NCBI GenBank assembly: GCA_947396885.1
Contig: OX377202.1
Coordinates: 6,386,001-6,450,000 of the forward strand
DNA: 64,000 nt
Reading direction: 5' to 3'
DNA from: Heligmosomoides polygyrus polygyrus
Taxonomy: Eukaryota > Nematoda > Chromadorea > Rhabditida > Heligmosomidae
Within the stretch, counting starts at the first letter, position 1, and each line of letters begins with the position of its first letter. This document shows positions 44,201 through 55,592 of this stretch, in pieces. A program made the translations under genes and the position numbers. The notes below the pieces were generated by a model. That model saw only the letters and a list, made by a program, of their open reading frames with translations. It was not told the DNA's origin and did no database searches.

Positions 44201-47200
44201 AAAAATTGGCTGAAATGACCCAAAATCGCTCACTTCGGACGTTGCGCGGCTCCACGTGGCAGGACTCGCGTTTGATAATGTGGGTGAGCTCGGTTGAAGG
44301 CCATGCCAAGTCTTCCTGCAGACACTTGTGGATGAGTGTTTTCCCTTTTATTTTGCATTTGACATCTTCCATATCTTATTTTTGCATTTCAGATCCATCA
44401 GAGATATGCTTTATCACTTCCTAGGTGGAAAATTGAAATTCTTTGCATCCACCTAAGAACACTACTGTCTCGCTCAGTACACAGAGGCGAGCATTCGCCC
44501 ATAAACGATTTATCTCACCTGCTTTTCATTTTGTTCGCTTACGTGGAGGAATTGTGAAGCATTGATATGGTAGTAAGTGAGTAAATCTTCCGTTTCTTCC
44601 TATATTATTTGATGACTGGTTTTGATTTCTAGTGATTTCCTCTAATGAACGACGCCGAAGATGCCTTTTCTTGCGCACTGCTACGGAACCACATTTTGTG
44701 CTGGTCAACTCACTTGTGATATACTGAGAGGCGTCTAGCGCCGAAATGTAATATTTAAACGCCCAGTTTTAGATGGAACCGGTTTTTTGGTGAGGCACCC
44801 CGCTCTCTTTCACGTTTAACATTCTGCTTCAAATATTTCTCCTTTACTTTCGTTTCACGTTGCCTACTTTTCTATTTCTATTATACCTTCTATTATGTAC
44901 ATTTTCTACTTTCCGTTATGCACACCTTTTCTTAGCTCTTGAGCCGTTTAGGCACAATCTTCTTATTGGGGTGCATAATGGTTTTTTTAAAGGAAACTGC
45001 TCTTAACGATAAAAAATGCAATGAAAAAGGCTTAAATTTACAACTTCCTACAGTTTAAAAAATACACGATAGTGAACGAACAATATGAAGAATAGAAGAA
45101 AAGCGTAAACGAAAACTGATGGAAGCGGTTAAATTTTCATTAATTCTGCAATAGCCTTCAGGAGCAGATTGACGGGAACTATATCAGGTCCAGCGAGATC
45201 AACGGCGCCCAACATGTTCGCCGTCGCTCTGCGAAAATGAGTCGCTGGCACGGTCCGAAGTATATTATAGGTCTAGCACTAAAACATAATTTCCTAACGT
45301 ACTCCTGTTGCTGGGAAGATTGTTATTGAACGCCGTGAATCCTGTTATTGAATTTTCGCATTTTATGTATTATAGGCTCATCGACATACGTTGTGCCGAG
45401 TTTTCATTCAAAAGCGTGACTCCGTGAAAGCTGTTTTTATTTGTTCACTCCGCGCAGATATAAAGGCTCCCGTTTTTAGTCCAAGTAATTATTTGTGGAC
45501 TGGCATCTGATACTAGTTCATCTACAAGGAATAAACTCAGAAATGTCTGGCTACTGAAACTTTGTAAGTTGTACGACTGCTCAGACGTGCAAGGAATCTC
45601 CACCTTGACCCACCCTTTTCTGCGAATCTCCATGATGCACATGGACGAAGCGTCCATTGATTGCCGCTATGAAAGCCTGTGTTGTGACGAATGTTACTCT
45701 GGCCGCTCCTTTCGGGTACTTGAGCTCCGGATCGATATCGATTCCAACATAACAGACAGGACCGTAAAGTCGTTCGAGACACTCTGCGAGCTCGCCTATA
45801 ATACTGACACATGATAGTGCACATTATAATACTGCACATTAAAGAGTTGAGATATTTACAGAATAAAATATTTTATTTCATCTTTCAATTTCGTTTTTAC
45901 GTTATATTTTCGCATTTTTATATTTATATTTATTACCAGTTCTTTTAGAAGTTCTATGAATGCTATGAAAAAGGATGGTGGTGGGCTCCCCGCAATAGAC
46001 CTGCACCGAGATTAGAATAGCTACCGGCACATCTGGACGGAGTTACTATCGGTAGGAGTTTTTGTGAAATACAGTATGACTTAGAAACACAGATAAGCCC
46101 TCAACATCAGTAGTCGACGTGGTATAGTGATAATGCAGCTGTTTTATAGGAGCTGGGGTACGTTCGCTCCCCATCAGTGCCAATCTCCTTTCATGCTGTG
46201 ATTTACCTTCCGTAAGGTTTTCTTCAATTTTTGGCACATATTTGAATAAGCAACTGTTGACAAATATCATAATTGTCGTTACAGGATGTTTGATCGCAAC
46301 AAAACATTGTGTAGCAACTGGTAGCCTCTATATCAGCTACATAAGGCTTAACAAATGTGTTAGATCATACAAGTCATCTGTTTATAGAAAAACTGTGTAA
46401 CTTTGTTCCCAACGCTTTTCAAAGTGAATATCTTATCGCGACTTTCGTAGGACTATTATAGATTACGTTTGGATAATTCAACGGAATGTTCATGGAGCAG
46501 GCAGTGACGGAGAGTAGCCGTCTACCATTACATAGTTCCATCCGCAGGCATTCTGGGGCGCAATGCGTGTTAGGAGTGGGCGGGGGGGGGGGGGGGGGTG
46601 ACGCACTGTTGTGAAATGACTTCTCTTCTATATCGTATTCCAACCGAACGCTAGAGCTGGTGTGGACCACGCCAAAGAAAGCGCAACATGCTTTCCTACC
46701 GTGAGCTGCACAATGAAGGAATCCACACCTAGAATGGAGTGCTCCCCTACACCGCCCATTCTTTCTTCGTCGTTGTCGTATTGTAGCCGACATCCGCAAG
46801 GCTCCATTTATACTTCAGTCGCCGGGCAAGGCGATTCGAATGAAGCAGCAATGTGTCCCATCGCGTCGCGCTGTTTCGAACGACAACGAGCACTCCGAAC
46901 AGCCAGCGGCATGGTCACGCGATTACGTAATGTTACGTAAGGATTGCGTGCTTGTACGTAGTTGTGCACACCTTTGCGGGTCAACTGCAAAGGACAACAC
47001 CTGTAGCAATAAGACTCTGGCACACTAGGCAGCTGCGGCTGCAGGCATCGATTTGGCGGGAATCGATGCCATTGCCCTAGCTTAAGCCGCGTGCACACCT
47101 TGCATCGGGTAGTGGGCAATGAAATGTGGGCGGAGCTGGTCTCCGCGTTCTACCCACTTCATGACATGAAACTGCTTCGCAGCAGCAGTGAGGAATGCCC

Positions 47201-50200
47201 GAGCTCATTCCTTCACTGACGCTGCGGCCGCTGCCGGCACTGCGGCAACGGTGGAAGTGTGCACCCCGTCACTGCCGCCTCCGCTGCCGCTGTGTGACTC
47301 CACCCTTCCACGTGCCGGCAGCACTACCGCTGCGGAGTGTGCATATGGCTTTCAGCTTTAGCCGCCACCACTGCCGCTGCCGCTGACGCCAAGTGTGTCA
47401 GGGCCTATACTGTGCCCCAATCCATATCGATTACTCCTATCGTGCCGATTTCGAGAGCGAGGCGATCCGACGCTGAGCAGTGCGACAGGTCACGGGTTCA
47501 CGCGATTCACATCGGCAGTGCGTCGACGCTGAGCGACGCGATCAAGCAGCTATATATGGCATCGCGTCGCGCGGCGATGGAAGTATAAACGAAGCCTATT
47601 CGCCGCCTTGGAGCTGACGCCTGTGATCGACTCCAGCCTGCGCTAATGCCAGGACATAGAGCAAATTCGCGAGTAACCAGCGCGAGAGGGCCAATGTCCT
47701 CTACGGGTCGGAGTGCGTAATCCCTTTGTAGGTAGGATGCGGGTCTTACTTAATGCATTTCCGCACTGATATTGTAGATATGTACACATATGTGTGTACA
47801 ATTACGTTCAACAATTTCAGTATTTGTGGAAAACAGTTATGATAGCAATTTGCATGTGAGTTAGATATTGCCACAGAAACATCCGTCTATGTTGGTCATG
47901 ATCCTTATATGTGCACAATTAGATGGACGTGGAAAATACGGGCAAAGGCCATGCAAGGCAATAGGTGCGGCGCAGATGTACTTCCTCAATATAGGCTTGG
48001 TGATTCAAAATCAGTGCTTGTGTAAGGTTGTAGGACCGTACGCACAACCGGCCGTAGATAAATGATTGTTTTTGTTGTCGGTTTTGAAGAAGATTGACTC
48101 TACGTTACAGTAAACATCACATCATTAGGAGGGCGGGGTGCACATTCACATGACACCTTTTTTGTCAGTTTGGTTTTGATGTTTTGAAAAATTTGGAGAG
48201 TTTTCAAGAAAATAATGCGACTAACTGGCTCTTGTCGGACGAGGCACACCGCCAATGAAGACGGTTCTGCGCGGGTCCATTACTGTGCGCGGATTGGAGA
48301 TGAAGTCCATATCGGCAAGGCGCCATGGCCTCACCTGTACTGGCTTGTCCCGCATTGTTGGCGACGAGACGAACAAGTAGTACCTTCAAGTGATGATGAG
48401 TCTGTAGAGAATGTTCGGTGTATATGCTTTCTCAAACGGAACATACCTGTCATCCTCCTTGTGACACTCGCTAACTAGGAACTGAACCGAGCTTTCTTCT
48501 TCAAAAACAAGAAACACGTATCCTGTCATCGAACGAGCTGAAACTCAATTATCTTGGCAGAAAAAACATAACTAGGCATCGTGATTATGAGATCACATCT
48601 CACATCCTCTTCCAGAGTCCTCATCTCGTGTGCTTGTGCCATCAGGTCGACGTGGCCAATCAACGAGCACATTACCGAATACGGAAAACGTCTGCCAGAT
48701 CTCGTCTTCAAAACCTCAGTTTTAGATGAAACTGGTTAGCATCCTATGGCAAAATGCGGCTCACTAGCTAGTGCTCAGGGCATCAGACACAAAACAAGAG
48801 ATACAGGGCAAAATAACGGAGTTGAACATTTTTATAGAATATTCATTAAAACAAACGAGTGTAAAAAACAATAGTGAATAACATTAACACAAACATTTTG
48901 TAATAACATACTTAGCCAGTTTCGAAGTGGCCACGCTTAGCGGCGCTGAAATCTGAAGAGTATGGTGGTAATTCATAAGATGTTTTGAAACTTTGGAGAA
49001 GGACATTGCACCGGCCGTGAGTCGTTTTCGAACTGTTGACTGGAACAGAGTTGTGCTTCAACGCCCACTTTTGGTTGTCGATTGCCGATAGGTCCATAAA
49101 AGCACAGCAGTCCCCAAAATGCCGCGATTATGAACTTTCTTATTTATTTCAACCCACTGATCTATGAAGACTAGGGGTGTCTTGCGGCATATTCCGTCCC
49201 ATACCATTACGTCTGTAAGTTTTGGCGGTGAGAAACGATGGCACAAGGTCCGTGGTCTTCTGCTAACGGATACTGGAGTTTTGGTCGTTGTGCGCTTGTT
49301 CTACAGTGGAGAACTTTACATCCTTGAAGGCCATTTTTTTCCTCCGCAGCAGTTGCCGACATCATTGGATCGTACAGGCGTATTCTCATCTGTGAGAAGC
49401 AGGCTTTTTTGGAATTCGTAAGGCTTCATATTCAGTTCCTTTTTCCAATTCGACGTCTTAATCGGTTAGGAGGGACATTTGTCGTGGGAATCATTGGATT
49501 TCGTTCATTGGTTACTCACAATTTGATGACCTTGTGGCTTCCAGGAATGTTGACGGTGCCATTTCTTCCTCTTCCTGGAGGACGTCTTTTATGGTCAAGC
49601 TCGCTGAAGCGCTTGTTGCACTTATTGGCTGTGGACATTGTCTGTTGAGGTACGTTGACGATTTCCTTGACGATGGAGCTCCATAATCGCGTTAAGTTTC
49701 TTTGAAATTCTAAATACCTGCATAAATTGAGGAATACAAACACGAGTAAGACAGCACTAGCACAAAAATAGACGGAGTTCAGTGCCATAAAAATTTCTCT
49801 CCTAGGATAGACCAGTTTCGAGCCGAGACTGATTAAACTTTAACTCCGTTATTTTGCCACTTGATGGCAGGTATCTCTTTCTAGCCTACTTCGCCAGCGT
49901 TAAAGCTGGCGGGATACGATGACATGCGTACATGTATGGGTCCGGAGAACAGTAACATGTATGCAACTACCTTCAGTAACATCTATTGGTAGGCCACCGA
50001 CGAACACCTTTCTTGCGAATACTTCTACATCGTTGGAGAACTGGGCAAGGGTCTTCGTTGGGGTGCCAAGCATCTTCCTAGCAACTACCGGGGATTTCGA
50101 TTCGGCCGGCGCTCCGTGCGAAACTGAAACAGAGCGTTGTCGGATGCAGAGATTTCATTTATGATATCACAATGTGCTTTAAAGTATGAGATTTTTTTCT

Positions 50201-53200
50201 AAGAAGAGTATGTGAGCTCCTCGAATGGCTTCCTGTATTACTCCATAAGAATAAAAAAGGCACCTGCTTTCATCAAGATATGCTGTTATGTTGTACAAAG
50301 CTGTGATACTTTAAAAAAATTCTTCAGATTCTTAGGCGTCAGCCTAAGAATGTGAAGAAGACGCTATGTAGGGAAACAGCATACATAGAACTGAGAAGGA
50401 TTTTCTATCACAATGCAAGCGACTCAATCATGCTTGGATAACAATAGGAAAAGCAGCAGGCATTGACGACAAACTTCTCAGTAGACTCAGGCTGGATAAT
50501 CCTTGCTGTCCAGTCTTTTACAGCCTTGTAAAGACTCGTAAGCTGGCTCGTGCTGACACGCTATCAACGTCTGCGGAAACTTTCAAAATCCCACCTATAA
50601 TCAGCTGTGTGAATGGACCAACCGATAGAATATCATGGTTTCTTAACAACATCGTAAGCCAGCTGTTACCCATGGTCCCCTCACACCTGACCAACACAAA
50701 CCAATTCCTTGCAAAGCTACGCAGTTCTACCATTGGTCCAAACTGCGTGATGGAGTCGTTTGATGTGGAATCGCTTTATACAAATGTTCAAAACGACCAA
50801 GCATTGCGGGCATTGTCTGAAATGCTGGACCGACACATTGGTAATATTAACACCTTTGGACTAATCAAAGCACACATCATAGCTTTAGTCAAGGAATGTC
50901 TCTCGTGTAATATCTTTAAATGGTCAGGCAGATACTTTCCTCAAATCAGAGGATTGGCCATGGGACAACGGCTAGCGCCTGTACTTGCGATCTGTTTTAT
51001 GAGCAGGACGGAAGAACCGGTACTTGTGCGCTCACCATTAATGTATTGTAGGTATATAGATGACTGTTGTATTGTTACGTCAACACAATCCGAAATGGAT
51101 GAGTGTTTCCGACTACTCAATGAACAGTCTACCTACATTAAGCTTACACGGGAAACTCCAAAGGACGGTTGGCTTCCATACCTTAACACCCAGGTCAAAG
51201 TTTCCAATGGCGTTGTTAGTGTTAAATGGTACCGTAAACCAAGCTCAAAGAATATCCTGATTCACGCGACCTCTGCTCATCCTGTAGCCATAAAGCGTAA
51301 TGTCGTAAGAAACATGTTTCGAACGTCCTCACAAGTGTGCATAGGTGATCAGGAGCGGCTGGAATCATTGCGATTGGCTTCAAATATAGCCAAAGAGAAC
51401 GGCTATACCGTTTCTCATCGTCGGCACAGAGTCCAAGCTAACCGCCAATCAGAACGATCGCACGAAAGCAGGTACCCCTTTGCATGCCTTTTATCTCTGA
51501 TAAGGTAAGCGCTGCAATTCAAAGGAGCATTGTGCGAGCTCATCTGCAAAACGATGTTGTTTTAGTTGACATCCCAAACGATAACATCAAGCGGCAGCTA
51601 GTTAGAAACAGGCTCTACGATAAGCAGTGCTTGTCAGAGAACTGCGTTACATGTCCCTACGGTAAACTAGGTTATTGTTCTCATATGGGGACAATCTATC
51701 AAATCGAATGTCAGGCTCGTAACGCCACATACATTGGGGAAACCAGAAGAAGGCTAGCTGTTCGAGTTAAAGAGCATCTGGCTGGCAAAGATCGTATTAA
51801 TTTAAGAACACCCCTAGGAAGGCATAGGGCGGTTGACCACGACGGTACCGATTTTGGCATTAGATGCACGATTCTGGCCGTAGAGACAGAAATTTCGGCA
51901 CGCAAAGTGTTGGAGGCGTTCTGGATCTTAGCAAGGAATCCTAGTATAAACGACCGCCATGAACGTCCGTCAATCACACATGACTTTTTGCCGTTTGTGC
52001 CTAGATGTGAGCTGTAGAATAGAGGACGACGTGCAGAGTCGTTATTATTTCATAGTGGTATACGACCGCTGCAGTAAGTCTCATTCGTCCTCGCTAACCT
52101 TACTAACGCAGAGTGGCATCAGCACTCTTGGTGGATCGAATCGTGAGTGCATCCTTCTCTTCGAAGTACTTTGGTGGGGCCCTCTTTGCTTTCGGAAATG
52201 CTGGAGGGCCACGGGGTAGAGTGCAACTTCAATCTTGCACTACGTTCAGGCCTCTGAAGACGACGATCTCGTTGAAACGTTGGGCCACGCACAAATAAAG
52301 AAGATTTACCATAATAACCTCGTTTTGGCACAATACTAACACTTGAGGTATACATAGATTTCGCTACTTTGAAGAAGAAAATGCTATAGGAATCAAGTGA
52401 TGAAATTAACGTAGTAGAAAATTGAAATTGGAATTTGATGGAATTGTAGGAATATTAATTGGCAGTATATGGGAACTCTTATACTTGACTAATTCCAATC
52501 TGGAGCTTATCGTCTATTACGCTGAATATTAAGCTGCATCACTAACACTCTATTGTCGACTCTATTGTTGAGTACGCGACTGAAACATGAGCGATGTCTG
52601 TAAAGTGCACCAAAAAGCTAAATCATAAATGTTTTCGACGGATATTGGGATACCATGCACAGACCATCTGACTAATAACAGGTTCTAAGCCGAAGCGGGT
52701 CAAATTGTTTTTTTCAATTCTACATTAATCGCACAAAGACGTCTTCCCCTTGTGGGACACGTACTGCGAATGCTCGAGCACCGATTTTCTCGAGTGGCTA
52801 TGCGGTGGATTCCTGAAGGTGGTAGCAGAGCTCGCGGTCGTCGGAGAAACACAGAGGCGTACATTCGAAAAGGACTTTAAATAAATATTTCTACATAGAG
52901 AGAAGGTAAAGAATTGATTGCTTTGGCTCCCGTAGCGACCATACTGCCAAGCAAGCTGGACACTAGAACACCCTTGTCGTTCGCTATGGTGTTTCTTTGG
53001 TAACGAAGCTCCTTGTCAGCAGGATCCTTGAAGGGTTGGTAGAATAGTTGCCTCTTTTTCTTTGCGGCAACGCGGCAGCCCCATCTTTAAGCACAGGTCA
53101 GAGACGCAGAATCGCCGCGCGAGGCAAAACTACCCCAGTCCGGACTGCGGCTGATGTGCCGTCTACGCGGCAGGCGCGGTGCTGCCAAAGCGACAGCAGC

Positions 53201-55592
53201 TGCCGTCAACGCGGCAGCGGCAATAGTGATTCAAAGCATTATTGCCGCTGCAGCCGCTTTGCTGTCGATAATTTCCGTCTGGGCTCTAGCTGATCGTGAC
53301 GGGATCTAGGATGGAACCTGATATTGATAATGATAATGAAACTGCGTTGGCGATGGAGTGGGGCTGCAAGGCTGAGGGTGAGTGCCGCCTATGCGGAAGT
53401 TTTGCCTCCTGCGAGGCAGTTTTGTTGCCTGCCGCGAGCCGCGTTGCCGCAAAAGTGTGCGGAGGCTTTAACTCCAAGGCTGGCATTATTTTTTAGGGGG
53501 AGTCCTGTACTTTCGCTCAGCGTCATGATGGTCGTTGGGATACCGACGTGATAGTTGTTTCGTGCACTTCCACCAGGAAGGTGGTGCTAAGAACACTAAA
53601 GATAGATGAAAAGAGAGAGAAAGAGATAAGGCCGAATTTTAAGTAAATCGATTCAGAAATGAGAATCGTTAAGGCCTCGTTCAGAGCGGTAGCGTAACGA
53701 CGCGAAGCCCACTGTAGATGCGGCGCAATCGTTGCGTCGTGTTTTTCTTATATGGGGATGGTGCTATGAATACTTCGCATTCGACATGATAGTATAGTAT
53801 CGGCTCATCGAGCGACGAGCAAATTTCTCAGCAATGAAAGCCGAGCTCGTCGTTAGGTCGTGTCGCGCCGCGATGCTGCTCTAAACGTCTCCTAATCTGT
53901 CTCGTGGTTTGCTGACAGTTGCTCAACAGCTTGCTGTTTGCTGCACAACAGCTTCGAACAGCGGGGGAAGGACGACGCGACGTCGCCCAGTTGATGTGAG
54001 AGCTATGAATGCCCATTAAGATTTTATGCACAACACCGCGATATACCTCGTGTACCTCGTGTATTCAGAATCTGGATGAAAGTATAATCATCATAAGTTT
54101 TTGACTTCTCAGTTAGATTTCTATACAGGAAGATGTCGTACGTAACTAAATTAAAAATAACTAGATTAAAAAATAAATTAAACGTAACGTCATATACACA
54201 GAAATCCTTAGAATAGCAAATGCTTGCTCAAAATTTGAATATTTTTGTATAAATTAGAAGATTTTTATAAAGTTCTTGTGAATAATGGGTTTAATAGAAA
54301 TTTTATCGTCAGTAACATTGGTAGGTGCATTTTTAAAAATAGACAAATATTGTATAAATACAACTTGCTAGACCATAGCAAAAAGGCTATAAACTTTGTG
54401 AAAACATTAAGCTGAATTTGAAAATTTACTAAAATATACTCGTCATTAAATTGTTCACATATGTGTATGTTTATATTCATGAAACTTTGCTTTTGTTATT
54501 TAATAAAAAACTTAAATCAACGATTTAAACTTGAAAATAATAAATTAAAGCCAAAAAAACAAGATTAAGATAGAAAATAATGCCGCTGTGATATCATTCC
54601 TAGCAAAGCAAAATGACTTACGCTGTGGAATGATACGAGTTATCCGTTCTGATAACGAATACTGTACTACAGTTGAGTTATTTTTGTCAAAGCGAAGACT
54701 GGAGTCAGCTGATCGTCAGCTGATCGACTAGTGTGAGATTAAAAACCTTTATGATTTTAACTTAATTCCAAATGTTAGCAAAATAAGTTATATATCAATA
54801 TAATAACCTTTTAAACTAAACATAAAATATAAAAATAAGATTTTAAAAAAAATTTTAGTTTAATAAACATTAAAATTATCAGAATTTGAATTAGTAAATT
54901 AATAATTTGCACGTCCAAAAATGTTGTGACACCTTCCTCTTCACTGATGAGCCACCGGGAAGGTGTTATAACAAAAAGGTTCGTCTGAAGATAGGTGGCG
55001 AAACGAACCTTTTTGAAAGAAGAAGAATGTGTAATTTTATTCACTACGCTTTGAGTTTTCTTTATTAAATGTAATAGACCTCACCGCAAGCGTTAGACGG
55101 CGAGCCGGCGGTGGAGATGCTCTCATTCGAGCAGAGACTGGCATTTGTTGAGATGCAAGGTGGGGGAACACAAGGTGCTGGTGCTGAATAGGGAAGCCAT
55201 GTGGCCGTGCTTATAAAGAATTTAGGCAATCCAGATATAAAATCTCACGCTTCAGAAAGACGTTTCCACCGCCTGCGAGCAACATGGGTAGTGCGTCTTC
55301 GGCCCGATTGCAGCGAGGAGGAACGACTCCGGAATTTGAATGACCGTTGCAGGTGTATGCAAAGTTATTAGGTGGGGCGACGACCTGCGGACGTGCGAGG
55401 CCAGCAAAGAGTTTCTCCGCTCCCCCGAACATCGGGTTATAGGGCTGAAATAGTCTCGATATTTTCAAATATTAACTTCACGAGCTGTGTAGAATTTTGT
55501 CGAACCTGTGAAGAAATGCTATCCTCGAGAATAGACGAGCGGCTGTGCACGCGATCAGGCGCCACTGAAGGTTCCGGCGAATACGTAGGCAT
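40765..55592 (-). CDS. CPEB-family RNA-binding protein (Orb2/CPEB2-4 type), multi-exon gene
   Basis: Cytoplasmic polyadenylation element binding protein: binds U-rich 3' UTR elements to control poly(A) length and translation, typically in germline or neurons (family knowledge). Exons in transcript order: 55592-55506, 55444-55249, 55209-55085, 53586-53511, 50123-49971, 48714-48604, 48537-48447, 48383-48226, 45795-45614, 41253-41143, 41064-40969, 40812-40765. All junctions keep frame; total 1434 nt, 477 residues. Two RRMs and a ZZ domain are complete. The [24 protein letters not shown] and DPELKYPKG motifs resemble the CPEB2-4/Orb2 branch more than CPEB1. Which of the nematode paralogues (cpb-1, -2, -3, fog-1) it is cannot be decided here. 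The 53.5-kb exon is supported only by frame and phase. More 5' exons are possible. Confidence 0.92.
41340..41965 (+). pseudogene. non-LTR retrotransposon (CR1/jockey-like) 3' fragment
   Basis: Reads [40 protein letters not shown] and [11 protein letters not shown], then [21 protein letters not shown] and, after stops, [16 protein letters not shown]. This is the post-RT region of CR1/jockey-type LINEs. It lies in CPEB intron 9, antisense to the gene. Confidence 0.7.
42031..42354. mobile_element. Harbinger-like MITE, family A
   Basis: 324 bp, ends GGGCCTGTTCATACTTCGCG and CGCGATGTATGAACAGACCC; right flank TTA, left flank GTA (decayed). Shares TTTTAATCGATATCCATGTT with the other family A copies. 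Confidence 0.82.
42355..45136. other. CPEB intron 9, unidentified sequence
   Basis: 43260-43640 is GC-rich with an Arg/Ser-rich frame ([17 protein letters not shown]) and a TATAAA at 43367; it could be a regulatory repeat or LTR but no ends were found. 43940-44300 is also GC-rich. No exon recognised. Confidence 0.4.
45137..45230 (-). other. exon-like segment, unidentified
   Basis: After a good acceptor (CATTTTCGCAG) the minus strand reads [20 protein letters not shown] and [12 protein letters not shown] then TAA. It lies in CPEB intron 9, but joining exon 9 in phase would not use this frame. It may be an unrelated exon or repeat remnant. Confidence 0.3.
45614..45795 (-). CDS. CPEB gene exon 9: RRM2
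   Basis: This exon reads [51 protein letters not shown] and HHGDSQKR, matching the second RRM of CPEB2-4 proteins; KGAARVTF is RNP1. It starts after TATTATAG and ends AAAAGG|GTGGGT in phase 0, joining VEIKPYV at 41253. Shorter open frames on both strands across this exon are shadows. Confidence 0.95.
46100..46370. repeat. tRNA-palindrome family, partial copy
   Basis: GTGGTATAGTGATAATGC and GGGGTACGTTCGCTCCCC form a tRNA-like unit (46120-46185). The flank GATCGCAACAAAACATTGTG, GCCTCTATATCAGCTACATA and CTTAACAAATGTGTTA match the outer ends of copies 1 and 2. Only one arm is present. Confidence 0.65.
46800..47596. mobile_element. Harbinger-like element, family E, with nested inverted repeat
   Basis: Outer ends GGCTCCATTTATACTTCAG and GGAAGTATAAACGAAGCC. 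Inside, 47090-47350 holds a second GC-rich inverted structure (GTGCACACCTTGC ... GAGTGTGCATATGGC; CTGCCGCTG-rich). No transposase. Confidence 0.65.
47597..48225. other. CPEB intron 8, no gene recognised
   Basis: Unique-looking intron sequence without coding or repeat signals. Confidence 0.5.
48226..50123 (-). CDS. CPEB gene exons 5-8: RRM1
   Basis: Exon 5 (50123-49971) encodes [17 protein letters not shown] and RNP2 [13 protein letters not shown]. Exon 6 (48714-48604) has [20 protein letters not shown]. Exon 7 (48537-48447) has RNP1-like [18 protein letters not shown] and ECHKEDDR. Exon 8 (48383-48226) has [19 protein letters not shown], the inter-RRM segment DPRRT, and the RNP2 of the second [15 protein letters not shown]. 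Together they make a complete first RRM with the CPEB-typical long loop. Splice phases are 2, 1, 2 and 1 nt carried and all close. A Tc1-like transposon (48804-49863) sits in the intron between exons 5 and 6. Confidence 0.94.
48804..49863 (-). mobile_element. Tc1-like transposon, decayed
   Basis: Inverted ends GGCAAAATAACGGAGTT (48809 and complement at 49840-49858), about 1060 bp, near a TA at 48802. It sits in CPEB intron 5. Confidence 0.8.
48910..49690 (-). pseudogene. Tc1-like transposase remnant
   Basis: Fragments in several frames: [34 protein letters not shown] (N-terminal DNA-binding part), [37 protein letters not shown] and [13 protein letters not shown], the order expected of a Tc1-family DDE transposase. 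Many stops; no intact catalytic triad. Confidence 0.7.
50455..51508 (+). pseudogene. PLE-1 reverse transcriptase domain
   Basis: Open from at least 50455 ([20 protein letters not shown]) without an obvious start codon. Motifs: [28 protein letters not shown] (motif A Asp), [18 protein letters not shown] (motif B), [11 protein letters not shown] (motif C, both Asp present), [20 protein letters not shown] and [11 protein letters not shown]. These are diagnostic of Penelope-like RTs. A -1 frameshift at about 51440-51470 separates it from the endonuclease domain; otherwise it is unbroken. Confidence 0.88.
51441..52017 (+). pseudogene. PLE-1 GIY-YIG endonuclease domain
   Basis: [40 protein letters not shown], a Cys cluster [17 protein letters not shown], then [20 protein letters not shown] and LAVRVKEHL: the GIY-YIG core (IY...YIGET with catalytic Arg). 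It ends [14 protein letters not shown] at 52015-52017. In Penelope-like elements this nuclease primes reverse transcription. Same polypeptide as the RT in relatives, here one frameshift apart. Confidence 0.88.
52725..52881 (+). pseudogene. LINE C-terminal fragment
   Basis: [40 protein letters not shown] and KGL: the HVLRM ... RGRP-type C-terminus of RTE-like LINEs. Orphan fragment. Confidence 0.7.
53066..53470. repeat. GC-rich foldback
   Basis: TTTGCGGCAACGCGGCAGCC at the left and GCCGCGTTGCCGCAAAAG at the right are inverted; the interior has further GCCGCTGCAGCCGC-type pairing. Open frames on both strands (53286-53551) are shadows of it. Confidence 0.7.

Larger units (their letters stand above)
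50455..52300 (+). mobile_element. Penelope-like element 1 (PLE-1), nearly intact coding part
   Basis: RT and GIY-YIG coding regions (50455-52017) followed by a 3' tail with TCTGAAGA ... GAAACG (52253-52277) and AAATAAA at 52291. Antisense within CPEB intron 4. The 5' part upstream of 50455 is frameshifted (a stop near 50440). Confidence 0.85.

Noticed and set aside
44728..44762. A second hammerhead-like sequence, CTGAGAGGCGTCTAGCGCCG followed by AAATG, with an upstream GTC.
   Set aside because: Stem II (GGCG/CGCC) and GAAA are present, but the core lacks U7 and stems I and III do not pair properly, so it is not supported.
45537..45839. Open frames on both strands over the CPEB RRM2 exon, extending past it.
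   Set aside because: The correct frame is the RRM2 exon 45795-45614; the others are shadows.
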